Shown: positions 1 to 10,474, numbered from the stretch's first letter. The stretch: DNA of 64,000 nt from Paracoccus haematequi (GCA_945881965.1 CAMCVS010000001.1:415402-479401), one strand, 5' to 3'. A program made the numbers and translations. Notes: generated by a model from the letters alone, not told the origin.

Positions 1-228
1 CAGTATTTCCCCGCCACCACTCAAGCCGAAGCCACCGCCGCACTGGTCGCCGCAGGGGCCCGCGCCACGCCCGATACGCCGCTCGCGTGGTTCGGGATGG
101 AGGCGGACGGGCACAGCCCCGGCGCGGCGCTGACGCTGCGGCTGTGGCCCGGTGATCTGACCATGTCGCTCGGCCGCGCCGATTTCCACGGCCGCTGGGT
201 GGACTGGCAGGCCCTCGCGCCTATGTGA
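1..228 (+). CDS. DUF2332-family protein, C-terminal end (5' end outside window)
   Basis: The reading frame is open from the first base and ends in TGA at 226-228, leaving 75 C-terminal residues. The tail has aromatic and acidic patches (LAWFGMEADG, LRLWPGD, DFHGRWVDW). These resemble the C-terminus of DUF2332 proteins, where a 'WF.ME' strand is followed by 'L..WPG' and a final 'HG.W..W' block. The function of the family is not known. A GGAG-led gene starts 20 bases later on the same strand, so the two could be co-transcribed. The family call rests on the tail only. Confidence 0.6.
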   Translation, partial: QYFPATTQAEATAALVAAGARATPDTPLAWFGMEADGHSPGAALTLRLWPGDLTMSLGRADFHGRWVDWQALAPM

Positions 229-247
229 CCCGTGAATGGAGGCCGTC

Positions 248-628
248 ATGCCCAACGCAACCACCCCCTACCCCAACCGCAACGTCCTTGGCGGCCCGTT
301 GGAGGGCTGTTCCACCGCGCCGATGACCGGCTTTTTCCGCGATGGCCAGTGCAGCACCTGCGCCGCCGATACCGGCAGCCACACCGTCTGCGCCGTGATG
401 ACCGCCGAATTTCTGGCGTTCTCGAAATACGTCGGCAACGACCTATCCACGCCGCACCCGGAATACCGCTTTCCGGGCCTGAAACCCGGCGACCGCTGGT
501 GCCTCTGCGCCGCAAGGTTCCTGCAAGCCCACGCCGAAGGCTGCGCCCCGCAAGTGCATCTGGCAGGCACACATGAACGCGCGCTCGATGTGGTGCCGCT
601 GGATGTGCTGCGGGAGTATGCGGTCTGA
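248..628 (+). CDS. DUF2237-family protein
   Basis: A 126-residue soluble protein. I chose the ATG at 248 over the in-frame ATG at 236 because GGAG at 238-241 sits at ribosome-binding distance from 248. The sequence begins NVLGGPLEGCS, continues with TGFFRDGQCSTCAADTGSH and has GDRWCLCAARF near residue 85. This is the cysteine-rich pattern of DUF2237, small bacterial proteins of unknown function. The conserved Cys residues suggest metal or redox binding, but that is inference. A strong hairpin terminator follows the stop codon. Confidence 0.85.
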   Translation: MPNATTPYPNRNVLGGPLEGCSTAPMTGFFRDGQCSTCAADTGSHTVCAVMTAEFLAFSKYVGNDLSTPHPEYRFPGLKPGDRWCLCAARFLQAHAEGCAPQVHLAGTHERALDVVPLDVLREYAV

Positions 629-639
629 TCGAAAAACCG

Positions 640-669
640 AAGGCCGGGATGATACCCCGGCCTTTGTTG
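640..669. terminator. Bidirectional rho-independent terminator
   Basis: A 9-bp perfect stem (640-648 AAGGCCGGG with 656-664 CCCGGCCTT) and a 7-base loop lie between the convergent DUF2237 gene and trpB. A-rich sequence precedes it and a T-rich stretch follows, so it can terminate transcription from both sides. Confidence 0.85.
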
Positions 670-690
670 TGATTGGCTGTCAGACCGTCC

Positions 691-1923
691 TCACACCTTC
701 ATGTCAAAGCCCAGATGCTTGGCGACGGTAACGATGTCTTTGTCGCCACGTCCGCACATGTTCATCACGATGATATGCTCGCGCGGCAGCGTCGGCGCGA
801 TTTTCATCACATGGGCCAATGCGTGGGCAGGCTCCAGCGCGGGAATGATGCCTTCCAGCTTGCACGATAGCTGGAACGCCTCCAGCGCTTCCTTGTCGGT
901 GATGCTGACATATTGCGCGCGGCCGATGTCGTGAAGCCAGGCGTGTTCGGGCCCAATGCCGGGGTAATCGAGGCCCGCCGAGATCGAATAGCCTTCGAGG
1001 ATCTGGCCGTCGTCATCCTGCAACAGGTAGGTGCGGTTGCCGTGCAGCACGCCGGGACGCCCACCGGTCAAGCTGGCGCAATGTTCCATCCGGTCATCGA
1101 CGCCACGGCCCCCGGCCTCGACCCCGATGATGTTCACGGTCGGGTCATCCAGGAACGGATAGAACAGCCCCATCGCGTTCGACCCGCCGCCGATTGCCGC
1201 GATCAGCGTGTCGGGCAGGCGGCCCGCGCCTTCTTGTTCGGCCAATTGCCAGCGCACCTCTTTTCCGATGATCGACTGGAAATCGCGCACCATCGCCGGA
1301 TAGGGGTGCGGACCCGCGACCGTGCCGATGCAATAGAACGTGTCGCGCACATTGGTGACCCAGTCGCGCAGCGCGTCGTTCATCGCATCCTTCAACGTGC
1401 CGCGCCCCGATGTCACGGGCACCACGGTGGCCCCCAGCAGCTTCATGCGGAACACGTTGGGCGCCTGACGTTCGACATCATGCGCGCCCATGTAGACCAC
1501 GCATTGCAGACCGAACTTGGCGCAGACGGTGGCGGTGGCCACGCCATGCTGGCCCGCGCCGGTTTCCGCGATGATCCGGGTCTTGCCCATGCGGCGCGCC
1601 AGAATGATCTGGCCCAGCACGTTGTTGATTTTGTGCGCGCCGGTGTGGTTCAGCTCGTCGCGCTTCAGATAAATCTTGGCACCGCCCAAGGCTTCCGTCA
1701 GCCGTTCGGCGTAATACAGAGGCGAGGGGCGGCCGACGTAATGCTGCCACAGCCAATCCATTTCCGCCCAGAAGGTCGGATCGGTCTTGGCGTGTTCATA
1801 GCGCTCTTCCAGTTCCAGGATCAGCGGCATCAGCGTTTCCGACACGAACCGCCCGCCGAATTGGCCGAACCGGCCCTTGTCGTCAGGTCCGGTCATGAAG
1901 CTGTTGATTCCGTCCTCGGCCAT
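691..1923 (-). CDS. trpB: Tryptophan synthase beta chain
   Basis: A 410-residue PLP enzyme that condenses indole with L-serine in the last step of tryptophan synthesis, as the beta subunit of the TrpAB tetramer. The start is the ATG at 1921-1923 with GGGGAG upstream; an upstream in-frame extension has no family similarity. The N-terminus [20 protein letters not shown] is typical of alphaproteobacterial TrpB. The PLP lysine is K98 in HTGAHKINN, followed by [11 protein letters not shown] and the glycine-rich phosphate loop GGGSNAMG. It is downstream of trpF on the same strand, with the divergent-facing DUF4394 gene between them. trpA is not in the window. Confidence 0.97.
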   Translation of the reverse strand: MAEDGINSFMTGPDDKGRFGQFGGRFVSETLMPLILELEERYEHAKTDPTFWAEMDWLWQHYVGRPSPLYYAERLTEALGGAKIYLKRDELNHTGAHKINNVLGQIILARRMGKTRIIAETGAGQHGVATATVCAKFGLQCVVYMGAHDVERQAPNVFRMKLLGATVVPVTSGRGTLKDAMNDALRDWVTNVRDTFYCIGTVAGPHPYPAMVRDFQSIIGKEVRWQLAEQEGAGRLPDTLIAAIGGGSNAMGLFYPFLDDPTVNIIGVEAGGRGVDDRMEHCASLTGGRPGVLHGNRTYLLQDDDGQILEGYSISAGLDYPGIGPEHAWLHDIGRAQYVSITDKEALEAFQLSCKLEGIIPALEPAHALAHVMKIAPTLPREHIIVMNMCGRGDKDIVTVAKHLGFDMKV

Positions 1924-2090
1924 GCGCCTGTCTCCCCTGTTTACAGACCATGGGTGTAGCGCCCCGGCGGGGGCGGGGAAAGAGGGCGTTCTGACGCTTT
2001 CGTGATGTGGGCACGCGAAACTTCTGCGCGGGGCCTGCGTGGCTGGGTCACGGACGCCATCCGCTGCGTCCTGCAAAACTGGAGATTGGA

Positions 2091-2870
2091 ATGACACGCT
2101 TTGCTGCCCTTTGCCTTTCGACTGCCCTGCTGGCCGCGCCGGCGGTTGCTGACACCGCGCTGGCGCTGACCGGCGACAAGACCTTGCTGATGATCGACAC
2201 CGCCACCGGTGCCGTGACCGCCACGACCGACGTGCAGGGCGTGACCCGCCTGCACGGCATCGACTATCGCCCCGGCAACATGACCGTGATCGGCGTCACC
2301 GCAGATCAGGCCATCGTGGTGATCGACCCGAAAACCGGGGCCACCACGCCGCTGTCGACGATGAACACCAAGCTGGCGATTGCGGACGGTGCTGCCGTGA
2401 TCGTCGATGTGAACCCCGCCGCCGACCGGCTGCGGTTCATGTCGGGCACCACGAACCACCGCGTGAACATGGACAGCGGCGAGGTCACGGTGGATGGCGC
2501 GCTGAACTGGGATGCGGGCGACGCCAATACCGGCAAGCCGCTGATGGTGGGGGCTGCCGCCTATACCAACAGCTTTGCCAAACCGGAAAAGACCGCGATG
2601 TTCACGCTGGACACCGCGATGTCGGCGCTGCTGCAACAGGTGAAACCGAACGATGGCACCACCAAGACCATCGGCGCATTGGGTGTGACGCTGGCGGGTC
2701 CGGTGGCGATGGATGTCGCGACCAAGGCCGATGGCAGCAACACCGCTTGGCTGGTGGCGAATGGCGGGCTGCACACCGTTGACGTGGCCAGCGGCAAGGT
2801 GATGTCGAGCTTGGCGATCACCGGCACCGACGCGATGATCCGCGATGTGGCGGTTCTGCCCGCGATGTAA
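2091..2870 (+). CDS. Secreted DUF4394-domain protein
   Basis: A 259-residue exported protein. The ATG at 2091 follows GGAG and opens a classical signal peptide ([20 protein letters not shown], cleavage after AVA near residue 20). The mature part is one DUF4394 domain: short beta-strand repeats such as [17 protein letters not shown] and [12 protein letters not shown], then NHRVNMDSG and [11 protein letters not shown]4394 proteins look like irregular beta-propellers and have no assigned activity. It is divergent from trpB and convergent with trpF, so it is probably its own unit inserted in a trp neighbourhood. Confidence 0.85.
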   Translation: MTRFAALCLSTALLAAPAVADTALALTGDKTLLMIDTATGAVTATTDVQGVTRLHGIDYRPGNMTVIGVTADQAIVVIDPKTGATTPLSTMNTKLAIADGAAVIVDVNPAADRLRFMSGTTNHRVNMDSGEVTVDGALNWDAGDANTGKPLMVGAAAYTNSFAKPEKTAMFTLDTAMSALLQQVKPNDGTTKTIGALGVTLAGPVAMDVATKADGSNTAWLVANGGLHTVDVASGKVMSSLAITGTDAMIRDVAVLPAM

Positions 2871-2890
2871 TTTGCGCAGTGTTGCGGCGG

Positions 2891-3559
2891 TCAGCCCTTG
2901 GCCGCCGCGACGAACCTTGCGATCAGGTCTGCGTTCTTGATCCCCGGTGCGGATTCGACGCCCGACGACACATCGACCTGCTGCGCACCGGTCAGCCGCA
3001 CCGCGTCCGCGACATTCGCCGCTGTCAGCCCGCCCGCAAGCATCCAGGGCCGCGCCCATCTGCGCCCCGCAATCAGCCGCCAATCGAATGACAGCCCATT
3101 ACCCCCCGGCAAATCCGCGCCGCGCGGCGGCTTGGCGTCCACCAGAATCTGGTCCGCCACAGCCTCGTAATCCGCGATTTGCGCCAGATCCGCGCTGTCT
3201 GCCACGCCCACCGCCTTCATCACCGGCAATCCGTGCCGTGCGCGCAAATAGGCCACCCGCGCGGGCGTCTCGTGGCCATGCAGTTGCAGCATGTCCAGCG
3301 GCACCTGCGCCATGATCGCGTCCAGTGTGGCATCATCGGCGTCCACCACCAAGGCCACCTTGGCCAGACCGGGCGGCGCGGCCAAAGCCAGCGAGCGGGC
3401 CTGTTCCGGCGTCACGTTGCGCGGGGATTTGGCAAAGAACACAAAGCCCGCATAGGTCGCCCCTGCGTCTGCCACCCAGCCCACATGTTCCGGCGTGGTA
3501 AGCCCACAGACCTTGACGCGCACTGAAACCGGCGCAGGGCGGGTCAGCAAGACAGCCAT
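2891..3559 (-). CDS. trpF: Phosphoribosylanthranilate isomerase
   Basis: A 222-residue TIM-barrel enzyme that isomerises phosphoribosylanthranilate to CdRP in tryptophan synthesis. The family signature [12 protein letters not shown] begins near residue 15, with the catalytic Cys in VCGL. Other conserved blocks are [19 protein letters not shown], the strand LVDAKPPRG and the C-terminal phosphate site [10 protein letters not shown] with DVSSGVES. The catalytic Asp is probably in LVDAKP. It starts 11 bases after the lapA stop and has no strong ribosome-binding site of its own, suggesting coupling to lapA. An internal GTG near codon 12 is a less likely start. Confidence 0.95.
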   Translation of the reverse strand: MAVLLTRPAPVSVRVKVCGLTTPEHVGWVADAGATYAGFVFFAKSPRNVTPEQARSLALAAPPGLAKVALVVDADDATLDAIMAQVPLDMLQLHGHETPARVAYLRARHGLPVMKAVGVADSADLAQIADYEAVADQILVDAKPPRGADLPGGNGLSFDWRLIAGRRWARPWMLAGGLTAANVADAVRLTGAQQVDVSSGVESAPGIKNADLIARFVAAAKG

Positions 3560-3569
3560 GTCAGGTCAA

Positions 3570-3920
3570 TCAACGCCCGTCTTCCAGCAAGGCCAGCACG
3601 TCGTCGCGACCTTCGCCAGTGCGGCGGCGCACCTTGGCCAACTCGCGTTCCAGACGCGCGGCTTCGGCCCCCTTGGCGGCGGCTTCGGCGCGATGTTTAT
3701 ACTCGCGCAGCCATTCCCAGACGAACCCGATCAGCAAGCCCGACAGGATGCCGCCGAAAATCACCAGAAACAGCGGCAGTTCGATCTGCTGGTTCACGCC
3801 AACGATCCGCGCGATCCCTTCGGGCAACAGCGTCAGCGCCACCGCCTGCCGGTTGGCAAGCGCCACCGCGATCAGGAAAACCGCGAGTGTGAGCATAAAG
3901 GCGTAACGTACATAACGCAT
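3570..3920 (-). CDS. lapA: LapA-domain inner-membrane protein
   Basis: A 116-residue LapA/DUF1049 protein. There are two hydrophobic segments (about residues 5-22 and 47-68) and then a charged coiled-coil tail (REYKHRAEAAAKGAEAARLE, about 72-100). In E. coli, LapA works with LapB in LPS assembly and LpxC turnover. No lapB gene is in this window, so the role here is inferred from the family. It starts at an ATG preceded by AGGAC. It lies between ihfB and trpF, the usual alphaproteobacterial order rpsA-ihfB-lapA-trpF-trpB. Confidence 0.85.
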   Translation of the reverse strand: MRYVRYAFMLTLAVFLIAVALANRQAVALTLLPEGIARIVGVNQQIELPLFLVIFGGILSGLLIGFVWEWLREYKHRAEAAAKGAEAARLERELAKVRRRTGEGRDDVLALLEDGR

Positions 3921-4022
3921 GGAGAAGGTCCTTTAGGTTAAAGCCAGACCGGTGGCTGCGGCGTGGCTATCATCCGAAAAGATAGCGCTGTGTCATCTCA
4001 GGCCAGAAAAATCTGTGCCAGT

Positions 4023-4304
4023 CTACTTGCCGTTCAACCGGTCGCGCAACAATTTGCCGGTCTTGAAGAACGGCACGTTCTTTTCCTCGACCTCGACAGC
4101 GGCCCCGGTGCGCGGGTTGCGTCCGGTGCGGGCGTCACGTTTCTTGACCGAAAACGCGCCAAAGCCCCGCAATTCGACCCGGTCGCCGCGCGCCATGGCC
4201 TCGGTGATCTCGTCGAAGATGGTGTTGACGATCTTTTCAACGTCACGCTGGAACAGGTGCGGGTTTTCCTCCGCGATCTTCTGGATCAGTTCCGACCGGA
4301 TCAT
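4023..4304 (-). CDS. ihfB: Integration host factor beta subunit
   Basis: A 93-residue DNA-bending protein that pairs with IhfA. The start ([20 protein letters not shown]) is placed at 4304 because GGGGGAGG lies at ideal distance upstream; longer in-frame readings have no family support. The DNA-binding arm signature [20 protein letters not shown] sits at about residues 47-66, including the conserved NP tip that intercalates in the minor groove. It has its own promoter candidate and lies downstream of the rpsA terminator, so it is probably expressed partly independently of rpsA. Confidence 0.97.
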   Translation of the reverse strand: MIRSELIQKIAEENPHLFQRDVEKIVNTIFDEITEAMARGDRVELRGFGAFSVKKRDARTGRNPRTGAAVEVEEKNVPFFKTGKLLRDRLNGK

Positions 4305-4358
4305 GCGACACCTCCCCCAAGGTGATGACGCGCCGCGCAAGCGAACGCAATTCCCAAG

Positions 4359-4387
4359 AGTATAGGAGCAATTCTGTGGTCTGGAAA
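4359..4387 (-). promoter_or_regulatory. Candidate sigma-70 promoter for ihfB
   Basis: Read on the minus strand, a TTTCCA -35-like box (4382-4387) is separated by 17 bases from a good -10 box TATACT (4359-4364), about 55 bases upstream of the ihfB start. The -35 is weak. The call rests on spacing and the -10 only. Confidence 0.45.
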
Positions 4388-4542
4388 CGCGAAAGGCGGG
4401 GTTTGGCGGCCCTAAGCACCTGAAAATGCGGCAATATGACCTGCACGGGCCTTCGCGGGCGCAGAATTTCAGCCTTGCCGTGGGTTTTGCAGGGACTCGC
4501 GGCCTGACCCGATTCGCGGAAACCGCCGCCGTCCGCCGACGC

Positions 4543-4578
4543 AAAAGGGGCCGCAGCAGATGCCGCGACCCCCGTTTT
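4543..4578 (-). terminator. Terminator after rpsA
   Basis: An imperfect GC-rich hairpin (arms about 4547-4558 and 4561-4572, two C/A mismatches) is flanked by AAAA on one side and TTTTT on the other. It lies 20-50 bases after the rpsA stop on the minus strand, so it probably ends most rpsA transcripts before ihfB. Confidence 0.65.
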
Positions 4579-4596
4579 TCATCGCAAAGCCTGCGA

Positions 4597-6276
4597 TCAA
4601 TCGCCGCGCTTCAGCGCCGCACCAAGGATATCACCCAGCGATGCACCGGAGTCAGACGAGCCATACTGTTCCACGGCTTCTTTCTCTTCGGCGATCTCGC
4701 GTGCCTTGATCGACAGACCTAGCTTGCGGGTCTTGGCGTCGATGTTGGTGACCCGCACATCGACCTTGTCGCCGACGCCGAAACGCTCGGGGCGCTGTTC
4801 GGCGCGGTCGCGCGACAGGTCAGAGCGGCGGATGAAGGACTTCATGCCCTCATACTCCACCTCGATGCCGCCTTCTTCGACCACGGTCACAGTGACGGTG
4901 ATCACCGAGCCACGCTTCACGCCGCCGGTTGCATCGGCAAAGCGGTCGCCGCCCACGGCCTTGATCGACAAGGAGATGCGTTCCTTTTCAATATCGACCT
5001 CGGACACCACGGCCTTGACCATGTCGCCCTTGCGATATTTCTGGATCGCGTCTTCGCCACGGTCGTCCCATGACAGGTCGGACAGGTGGACCATGCCGTC
5101 GATGTCGCCGGGCAGGCCGATGAACAGACCGAATTCGGTGATGTTCTTGACCTCGCCCTCGACCTCTGCGCCCTCGGGATGGGTTTCGGCGAACACTTCC
5201 CACGGGTTGCGCTGTGTCTGTTTCAGACCCAGCGACACGCGCCGCTTGGAGCCGTCGATTTCCAGCACCATGACGTCAACCTCTTGCGAAGTGGACACGA
5301 TCTTGCCGGGATGGACGTTCTTTTTGGTCCAGGACATTTCGCTGACATGGACCAGACCTTCGACACCCGGTTCCAGTTCCACGAACGCGCCGTAGTCGGT
5401 GATATTGGTCACGCGGCCATGATGCACCGATTCCAGCGGATACTTGGCAGCAACCAGATCCCACGGATCTTCCTGCAACTGCTTCATGCCCAAGGAAATG
5501 CGGTGGGTTTCCTTGTTGATCTTGATGACCTGAACCTTGATCGTTTCACCGATGTTCAGGATTTCCGACGGGTGGTTCACACGGCGCCACGCCATGTCGG
5601 TGACGTGCAGCAGGCCGTCAACGCCGCCCAGATCAACGAAGGCACCGTATTCGGTGATGTTCTTGACCACGCCATCGACGGTCGCACCCTCGACAAGGTT
5701 GCCCACCACTTCGGCGCGCTGTTCGGCACGCGATTCTTCGAGGATCGCGCGGCGCGACACGACGATGTTGCCACGGCGGCGGTCCATCTTCAGAATCTGG
5801 AACGGCTGTTTCAGACCCATCAGGGGACCGGCATCGCGCACGGGACGCACGTCAACCTGCGAACCCGGCAGGAACGCCACAGCGCCGCCCAGATCGACGG
5901 TGAACCCGCCCTTGACCCGGCCAAAGATCGCGCCATCAACGCGCTCTTCCTTGGCATAGGCCTGTTCCAGACGATCCCACGCCTCTTCACGGCGCGCCAT
6001 TTCGCGCGACAACACGGCCTCGCCACGCGAGTTTTCCGCCGACCGCAGGAACACCTCGACGGTATCGCCCACGGAAATATTCGGGGCTTCTCCGGGGTTT
6101 GCGAATTCCTTCAGATCAACGCGGCCTTCCATCTTGTAGCCGACGTCGATGATGGCCTGTCCCGCCTCGATGGCGATGACCTTGCCTTTGACCACGGACC
6201 CTTCATCGGGCGTGTCCATTTCAAAGCTCTCTTGCAGGAGGGCTTCAAATTCTTCCATTGCGTTCTTGGCGCACAT
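4597..6276 (-). CDS. rpsA: 30S ribosomal protein S1
   Basis: A 559-residue essential ribosomal protein that binds mRNA ahead of the start codon. Repeated S1 OB-folds are visible, each with a 'G.V..I..YGAFV.L' core (for example [20 protein letters not shown] and [20 protein letters not shown]) and 'RRVSLGLKQ' closures. The length fits the six-domain form. The start [19 protein letters not shown] matches relatives and has AAGGAA upstream. In most Proteobacteria rpsA follows aroA-cmk. Here glnD lies upstream instead, and aroA-cmk is 27 kb away. Confidence 0.98.
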   Translation of the reverse strand: MCAKNAMEEFEALLQESFEMDTPDEGSVVKGKVIAIEAGQAIIDVGYKMEGRVDLKEFANPGEAPNISVGDTVEVFLRSAENSRGEAVLSREMARREEAWDRLEQAYAKEERVDGAIFGRVKGGFTVDLGGAVAFLPGSQVDVRPVRDAGPLMGLKQPFQILKMDRRRGNIVVSRRAILEESRAEQRAEVVGNLVEGATVDGVVKNITEYGAFVDLGGVDGLLHVTDMAWRRVNHPSEILNIGETIKVQVIKINKETHRISLGMKQLQEDPWDLVAAKYPLESVHHGRVTNITDYGAFVELEPGVEGLVHVSEMSWTKKNVHPGKIVSTSQEVDVMVLEIDGSKRRVSLGLKQTQRNPWEVFAETHPEGAEVEGEVKNITEFGLFIGLPGDIDGMVHLSDLSWDDRGEDAIQKYRKGDMVKAVVSEVDIEKERISLSIKAVGGDRFADATGGVKRGSVITVTVTVVEEGGIEVEYEGMKSFIRRSDLSRDRAEQRPERFGVGDKVDVRVTNIDAKTRKLGLSIKAREIAEEKEAVEQYGSSDSGASLGDILGAALKRGD

Positions 6277-6486
6277 GCAGATCAGTTCCTTTTCATGCGT
6301 TTTCCGGCCGCACGGTTGTCTCCGCGGGTCTTTATGAGGGTCAGTCAGGGCAACAAGAACGGTCGGGAAAATAGAAACAAGGGCCGGAGGTTCCGACCCT
6401 GCACCTTGCGTACCCGCGACCGCTCTGCCGCCGTGACTGCGGGGCGTATAGGCGAGAACGCGGCGCAGGGCAAGGTGGATGGCACC

Positions 6487-9252
6487 CTATGCCAACGCCC
6501 GATCAACACCCTTCTCAATCGCCTCGCGCAGCTTTTTCTCCAGCCGGTCACGCTTGATGCCGGGGAACAGTTTCAGCCCGAACATGTCCTTGACGTAGAA
6601 ACTGTCCACCACCTGTTCGCCATAAGTCGCGATCACGGCAGAGGCGATGTAGACGTTGTTCGCCGCCAGCGTCCGGGTCAGGTCGAACAGCAATCCGGGG
6701 CGGTCGCGGGTATCGACCTCGATGATGGTATAGATTTCCGACCCATCATTATCGAAGGTGATGGAGGTCGGCACCCGGAACGCACGTTCGCGTTTCTTGA
6801 TCTTGTCGCGGGGCTGGATCGCCTCGGTGGCCTTGACCTCGCCGCGCAGGATTTTCTGGATGGTCTGGGTCAGGCGCGGCAGGCGCGCGGCCTCGTAGGG
6901 GTGGCCGTCGCCGTCCTGCACCCAGAACACCGCCGTGGCATAGCCATCCTTGGACGTATAGGTGCGTGCATCGACCACGTTGGCCCCGACAATGGCCAGC
7001 GACCCGGCGAGGCGGGAAAAGATGCCGGGGTGATCTTCCAGCGCGAAACAGGCGCGGGTGGCGTCGCGGTCGATGTCGGGGTGCAGGTCGATGCGGATTT
7101 CGTCGTTGCCAAGCCCGCGCAGCAGCCGCGCGAACACGGCTTGCGTCGCGGTGTCCAGACCCTGCCAATAGGGCGGGTAATGCCGGGCGGTTTCCACCTT
7201 GATCTCGGCGGCATCCCATCCCGGCAGCGCGTCGCGCAAGAGGCGCTTTGCCTCGGTGCTGCGGTGTTCGCGGTTGACGGCCTCCAGCCCGTGCTCCAGC
7301 GCAGCGGCCGTTTCGCGGTGCAATTGCCGCAACAGCATCGCCTTCCAGTTGTTCCAGGTGGTCGGCCCGACGCCCCGGATATCGCAGACCGTCAGCACCG
7401 TCAGCAGGTCCAGCCGTTTGCGCGTTTTCACCGCCTTGGCGAAATCGCGCAGCGTACGGGGGTCGGACAGGTCACGTTTCTGCGCGATATCCGACATCAA
7501 CAGGTGATAGCGCACCAGCCATTCCACGGTTTCGCTGTCAAGTTTCGACAGGCCCAGCCGGGGCGCGACGCGCCGCGCGATCTGTGCGCCCAGCACAGAA
7601 TGATCCTCGTCGCGGCCCTTGCCGATATCATGCAGCAGCAGCGCGCAATACAGCACCTTGCGGTTGACGCCGTCAGACAAGATGCGGGACGCAACCGGCA
7701 ATTCCTCGGTCAACTCGCCATTCTCGATCTGCGACAGCACGCGGATACACTGGATGATATGCTCGTCCACCGTATAGCTGTGATACATGTTGAACTGCAT
7801 CATCGCGACGATGGGGGCAAATTCCGGGATGAAGGCGGCCAGCACGCCAAGCTCGTTCATCCGCCGCAGCGCGCGTTCCGGGTTGCCATGTTTCAGCAGC
7901 GTGTCAAAGAAGATGCGCTGCGCCTCGGCATCGGTGCGGACCTCATCCGTGATCAGCGCCAGATTGGCCTGCACCATCCGCATCGCGTCGGGGTGGATCA
8001 ACAGGCCGGTGCGCAGCGCCTCTTCGAACAGGCGCAACAGGTTCAAGGGATCGGCCAGAAACGCGCGCGGGTCCGCCACCATCAAGCGGCCATGCACCAC
8101 CCGGTAGTCGGGGCGCACCCGAGGCACCCGGCGGAACATGCGTTCCAACAGCGGCTCTGGCTTGGCGTGGCTGGCTTCGAGTTTGGTTAAAAAGATGCGG
8201 GTCAGATCGCCGACGGCGGTGGCCTGACGGAAATAATCCTGCATGAAATGCTCGACGCCGCGCCGCCCGCCGCGATCCGTGTATCCCATGCGATCGGCCA
8301 CCTGCACCTGCATGTCAAAGGACAACTGTTCCGCCGCGCGCCCCGCGATCACATGCAGGTGACAGCGCACGGTCCACAGGAAATCCTCGGCGCGGATGAA
8401 GGTGCGAAATTCATCCTGGCTGAATACGCCCAGCGGCACCAGCTCGGCGGCATCCTGCACCCCGTGCAGGTATTTCGCGATCCAGAACAGCGATTGCAGG
8501 TCGCGCAGACCGCCCTTGCCTTCCTTGACGTTCGGCTCGACGACGTAACGCTCGCCCTGTTTGATATGGCGCGCGTCGCGTTCGGCAAGTTTCGCGGCGA
8601 TAAAGGCGGGGCCGGTGCCCTTGAACACCTCGCGCCGCAGCCGCGCGTCAAGGTCTTGGGCCAGTGCGGCATCGCCCCCCAGAAACCGCTGTTCCAACAG
8701 CGCGGTGCGGATGGTGAAATCCGACCCGGCCAGCGTCAGGCAATCGCGGATGGTGCGCGTGGCGTGGCCGACCTTCAGCTTCAGATCCCACAGGATATAC
8801 AGCGTGGCCTCGATCCGCTGCCGCATCTGCGGGCTGGCGGATTGGTCTGTCAGGAACAACAGATCGACATCGGAATGGGGGGCCATCTCGCCCCGGCCAT
8901 AGCCGCCGACCGCCATGAGCGCCAACCGGTCCGGCGCAGCCCCGTCTGGCCCTGCTGTCAGCCGCGCCGCCGCATCGCAGGCCGCCAGCACCAGCCGGTC
9001 TGTCAGCCATGCAAACGCGCGGGTCACGGGCCGCGCAACGCGCGGGCGCGCGATCAAGGCGGCCTCCAGCGCCGCCGTGCCTCGCTTGCGCGCCTCGGCC
9101 AACACCGCCACCACGGCGGCGCGATCCCCCGGCGCGGCCTGCAACGCGGCCTCCAGATCGGCGGCCACGCGCGGCGCGTCAAAGATATCGGCCACCGGGC
9201 AGGGGAAATCCGCACCACCCCACAGGGATGGCAAAAACGCTGTATCCGTCAC
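6487..9252 (-). CDS. glnD: [Protein-PII] uridylyltransferase / uridylyl-removing enzyme
   Basis: A bifunctional nitrogen-status sensor that uridylylates PII when glutamine is low and removes UMP when it is high. Domain order: nucleotidyltransferase (GGYGRGEMAPHSDVDLLFL, about residues 116-134, with the catalytic DVD), a GlnE-like helical middle part, an HD phosphohydrolase site (LLHDIGKGRDEDHS, HD near residue 541) and two C-terminal ACT domains (FSRLAGSLAIVGANVVDART and DRPGLLFDLTRTLAANNV). No ATG fits the 5' end. I favour GTG at 9252, four bases after the upstream stop; TTG at 9276 would overlap that gene by 20 bases. In other alphaproteobacteria murJ follows glnD, but here rpsA does. Confidence 0.95.
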   Translation of the reverse strand: MTDTAFLPSLWGGADFPCPVADIFDAPRVAADLEAALQAAPGDRAAVVAVLAEARKRGTAALEAALIARPRVARPVTRAFAWLTDRLVLAACDAAARLTAGPDGAAPDRLALMAVGGYGRGEMAPHSDVDLLFLTDQSASPQMRQRIEATLYILWDLKLKVGHATRTIRDCLTLAGSDFTIRTALLEQRFLGGDAALAQDLDARLRREVFKGTGPAFIAAKLAERDARHIKQGERYVVEPNVKEGKGGLRDLQSLFWIAKYLHGVQDAAELVPLGVFSQDEFRTFIRAEDFLWTVRCHLHVIAGRAAEQLSFDMQVQVADRMGYTDRGGRRGVEHFMQDYFRQATAVGDLTRIFLTKLEASHAKPEPLLERMFRRVPRVRPDYRVVHGRLMVADPRAFLADPLNLLRLFEEALRTGLLIHPDAMRMVQANLALITDEVRTDAEAQRIFFDTLLKHGNPERALRRMNELGVLAAFIPEFAPIVAMMQFNMYHSYTVDEHIIQCIRVLSQIENGELTEELPVASRILSDGVNRKVLYCALLLHDIGKGRDEDHSVLGAQIARRVAPRLGLSKLDSETVEWLVRYHLLMSDIAQKRDLSDPRTLRDFAKAVKTRKRLDLLTVLTVCDIRGVGPTTWNNWKAMLLRQLHRETAAALEHGLEAVNREHRSTEAKRLLRDALPGWDAAEIKVETARHYPPYWQGLDTATQAVFARLLRGLGNDEIRIDLHPDIDRDATRACFALEDHPGIFSRLAGSLAIVGANVVDARTYTSKDGYATAVFWVQDGDGHPYEAARLPRLTQTIQKILRGEVKATEAIQPRDKIKKRERAFRVPTSITFDNDGSEIYTIIEVDTRDRPGLLFDLTRTLAANNVYIASAVIATYGEQVVDSFYVKDMFGLKLFPGIKRDRLEKKLREAIEKGVDRALA

Positions 9253-9256
9253 GTGA

Positions 9257-10474
9257 TCAGAAACCTGCCCCGCCAAAGGATTGCGGCGCGGGGTCGATCA
9301 CGACCACCTGGCGGTCGCGGATCTGTGCCACCGCCAGACCGCGTTCGTTGCTGCCATCGGCGCGCAGCCGGAACACGCCATTCGCGCCCTGAAACCCGGC
9401 CCCTTGCGTCAGCGCCGCCCCGGTCAGCGCGCCGGAACCGCGCTGTTTCACCAAGGCCCCGATGGCCGCCACCGCATCAAACGCCAGCCCGCCGATGGGG
9501 TGCGGCGCCGTGCCATAGGCCGCCTGATAGCGCGCCGAAAACGCCGCCGTGGCCGTCGGATCGGGCAGTGCGAACCAGCCGCCCTGCACGCCGGGCAGGT
9601 CCAGCGCTTGCGCCGGGATATCCCAGCGGGTCAGGCCGACGAACTGCGTCGTGGCGGTCGAAACGCCCTGTTCGGGCAGCATCTGCGCCAGAACCGGCAG
9701 CGCGCCTGCGGTATTCGCGGTCAGGAACAAGGTGTCGGCCTGCCCCGCCGCAATGCCCGCCTTGATCTGCGGCACGGCCGCGGCGACACCCGGCTGGCTC
9801 AGCTCATAGCCCAGCACACCCGTCACGGTGCCGCCCGCCCGCGCCACTGCGGCCTGAATCGCTTGCGCGCCCAGTTGCCCCGGCACGTTCTGGTCATGCG
9901 CAATGAACACCCGCTTCTTGCCCTGCCGCATGGCAAATCCGGCCAGCCGGTCGGCGGTATTGTCAAAAGTCGGCCCCAGCACGAACAGGTTGCCCCCCGC
10001 GATGGTGGTGTTGTTCGAGAATGACAGCACGTTGATGCCCTTGGGCGCGACCGCCACCGCCACCGCATTGGCGTTTTCGGCATAGACTGGCCCGATGATG
10101 ATCTTGGCCCCGTCTGCGACGGCCTGAAGGGCCGCCTGCTGCGCCAGTCCCGGCTGGGCGGCGGTGCCATAGACCCTGAGGTCGATCTTGACGCCATCAA
10201 GCCCTGCGACCGCCAGCCGCGCCGCCTTTTCCAGACTGTCGGACAGGGTGTCGTCCCCCGCATTGCCACTGCCGCGCGGCAGCAACAGCGCCACGGCGAC
10301 GGGCGCAGCCGGGTCAATCGTCGGACCGCCAGTCGGCGCGGTGTTCACCAAAGGCACCAGATCGCAGGCCGCAAGCCCGACCAGACCGACAAACGCCGTC
10401 GCGCGGCCCAAAAGGCGCAGGGGCAAACTGGCCGACAGGGCCATGAATCGACGCAGGAAAAACCGGGAAATCAT
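9257..10474 (-). CDS. Penicillin-binding protein activator lipoprotein (LpoA/YraM-like)
   Basis: A 405-residue lipoprotein with a periplasmic-binding-protein fold. The start is the second of two near ATGs (10474), which has GAGGAG 8 bases upstream. The signal peptide ends in the lipobox LVGLAAC, with lipidated Cys37. The mature part reads VAVALLLPRGSGNAGDDTLS, IIIGPVYAENA and VLSFSNNTTIAGGNLFVLGP, matching the ligand-binding-like domain of the YraM/LpoA group. In E. coli LpoA activates PBP1a; the same role here is inference. The neighbour set with rsmI, yraN and gshB is common in Rhodobacterales. It probably shares a transcript with glnD downstream. Confidence 0.85.
   Translation of the reverse strand: MISRFFLRRFMALSASLPLRLLGRATAFVGLVGLAACDLVPLVNTAPTGGPTIDPAAPVAVALLLPRGSGNAGDDTLSDSLEKAARLAVAGLDGVKIDLRVYGTAAQPGLAQQAALQAVADGAKIIIGPVYAENANAVAVAVAPKGINVLSFSNNTTIAGGNLFVLGPTFDNTADRLAGFAMRQGKKRVFIAHDQNVPGQLGAQAIQAAVARAGGTVTGVLGYELSQPGVAAAVPQIKAGIAAGQADTLFLTANTAGALPVLAQMLPEQGVSTATTQFVGLTRWDIPAQALDLPGVQGGWFALPDPTATAAFSARYQAAYGTAPHPIGGLAFDAVAAIGALVKQRGSGALTGAALTQGAGFQGANGVFRLRADGSNERGLAVAQIRDRQVVVIDPAPQSFGGAGF

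Noticed and set aside
5086-8190. A long open frame antisense to rpsA and glnD
   Set aside because: It is the shadow of two strongly conserved genes in GC-rich DNA; its translation has no family features.
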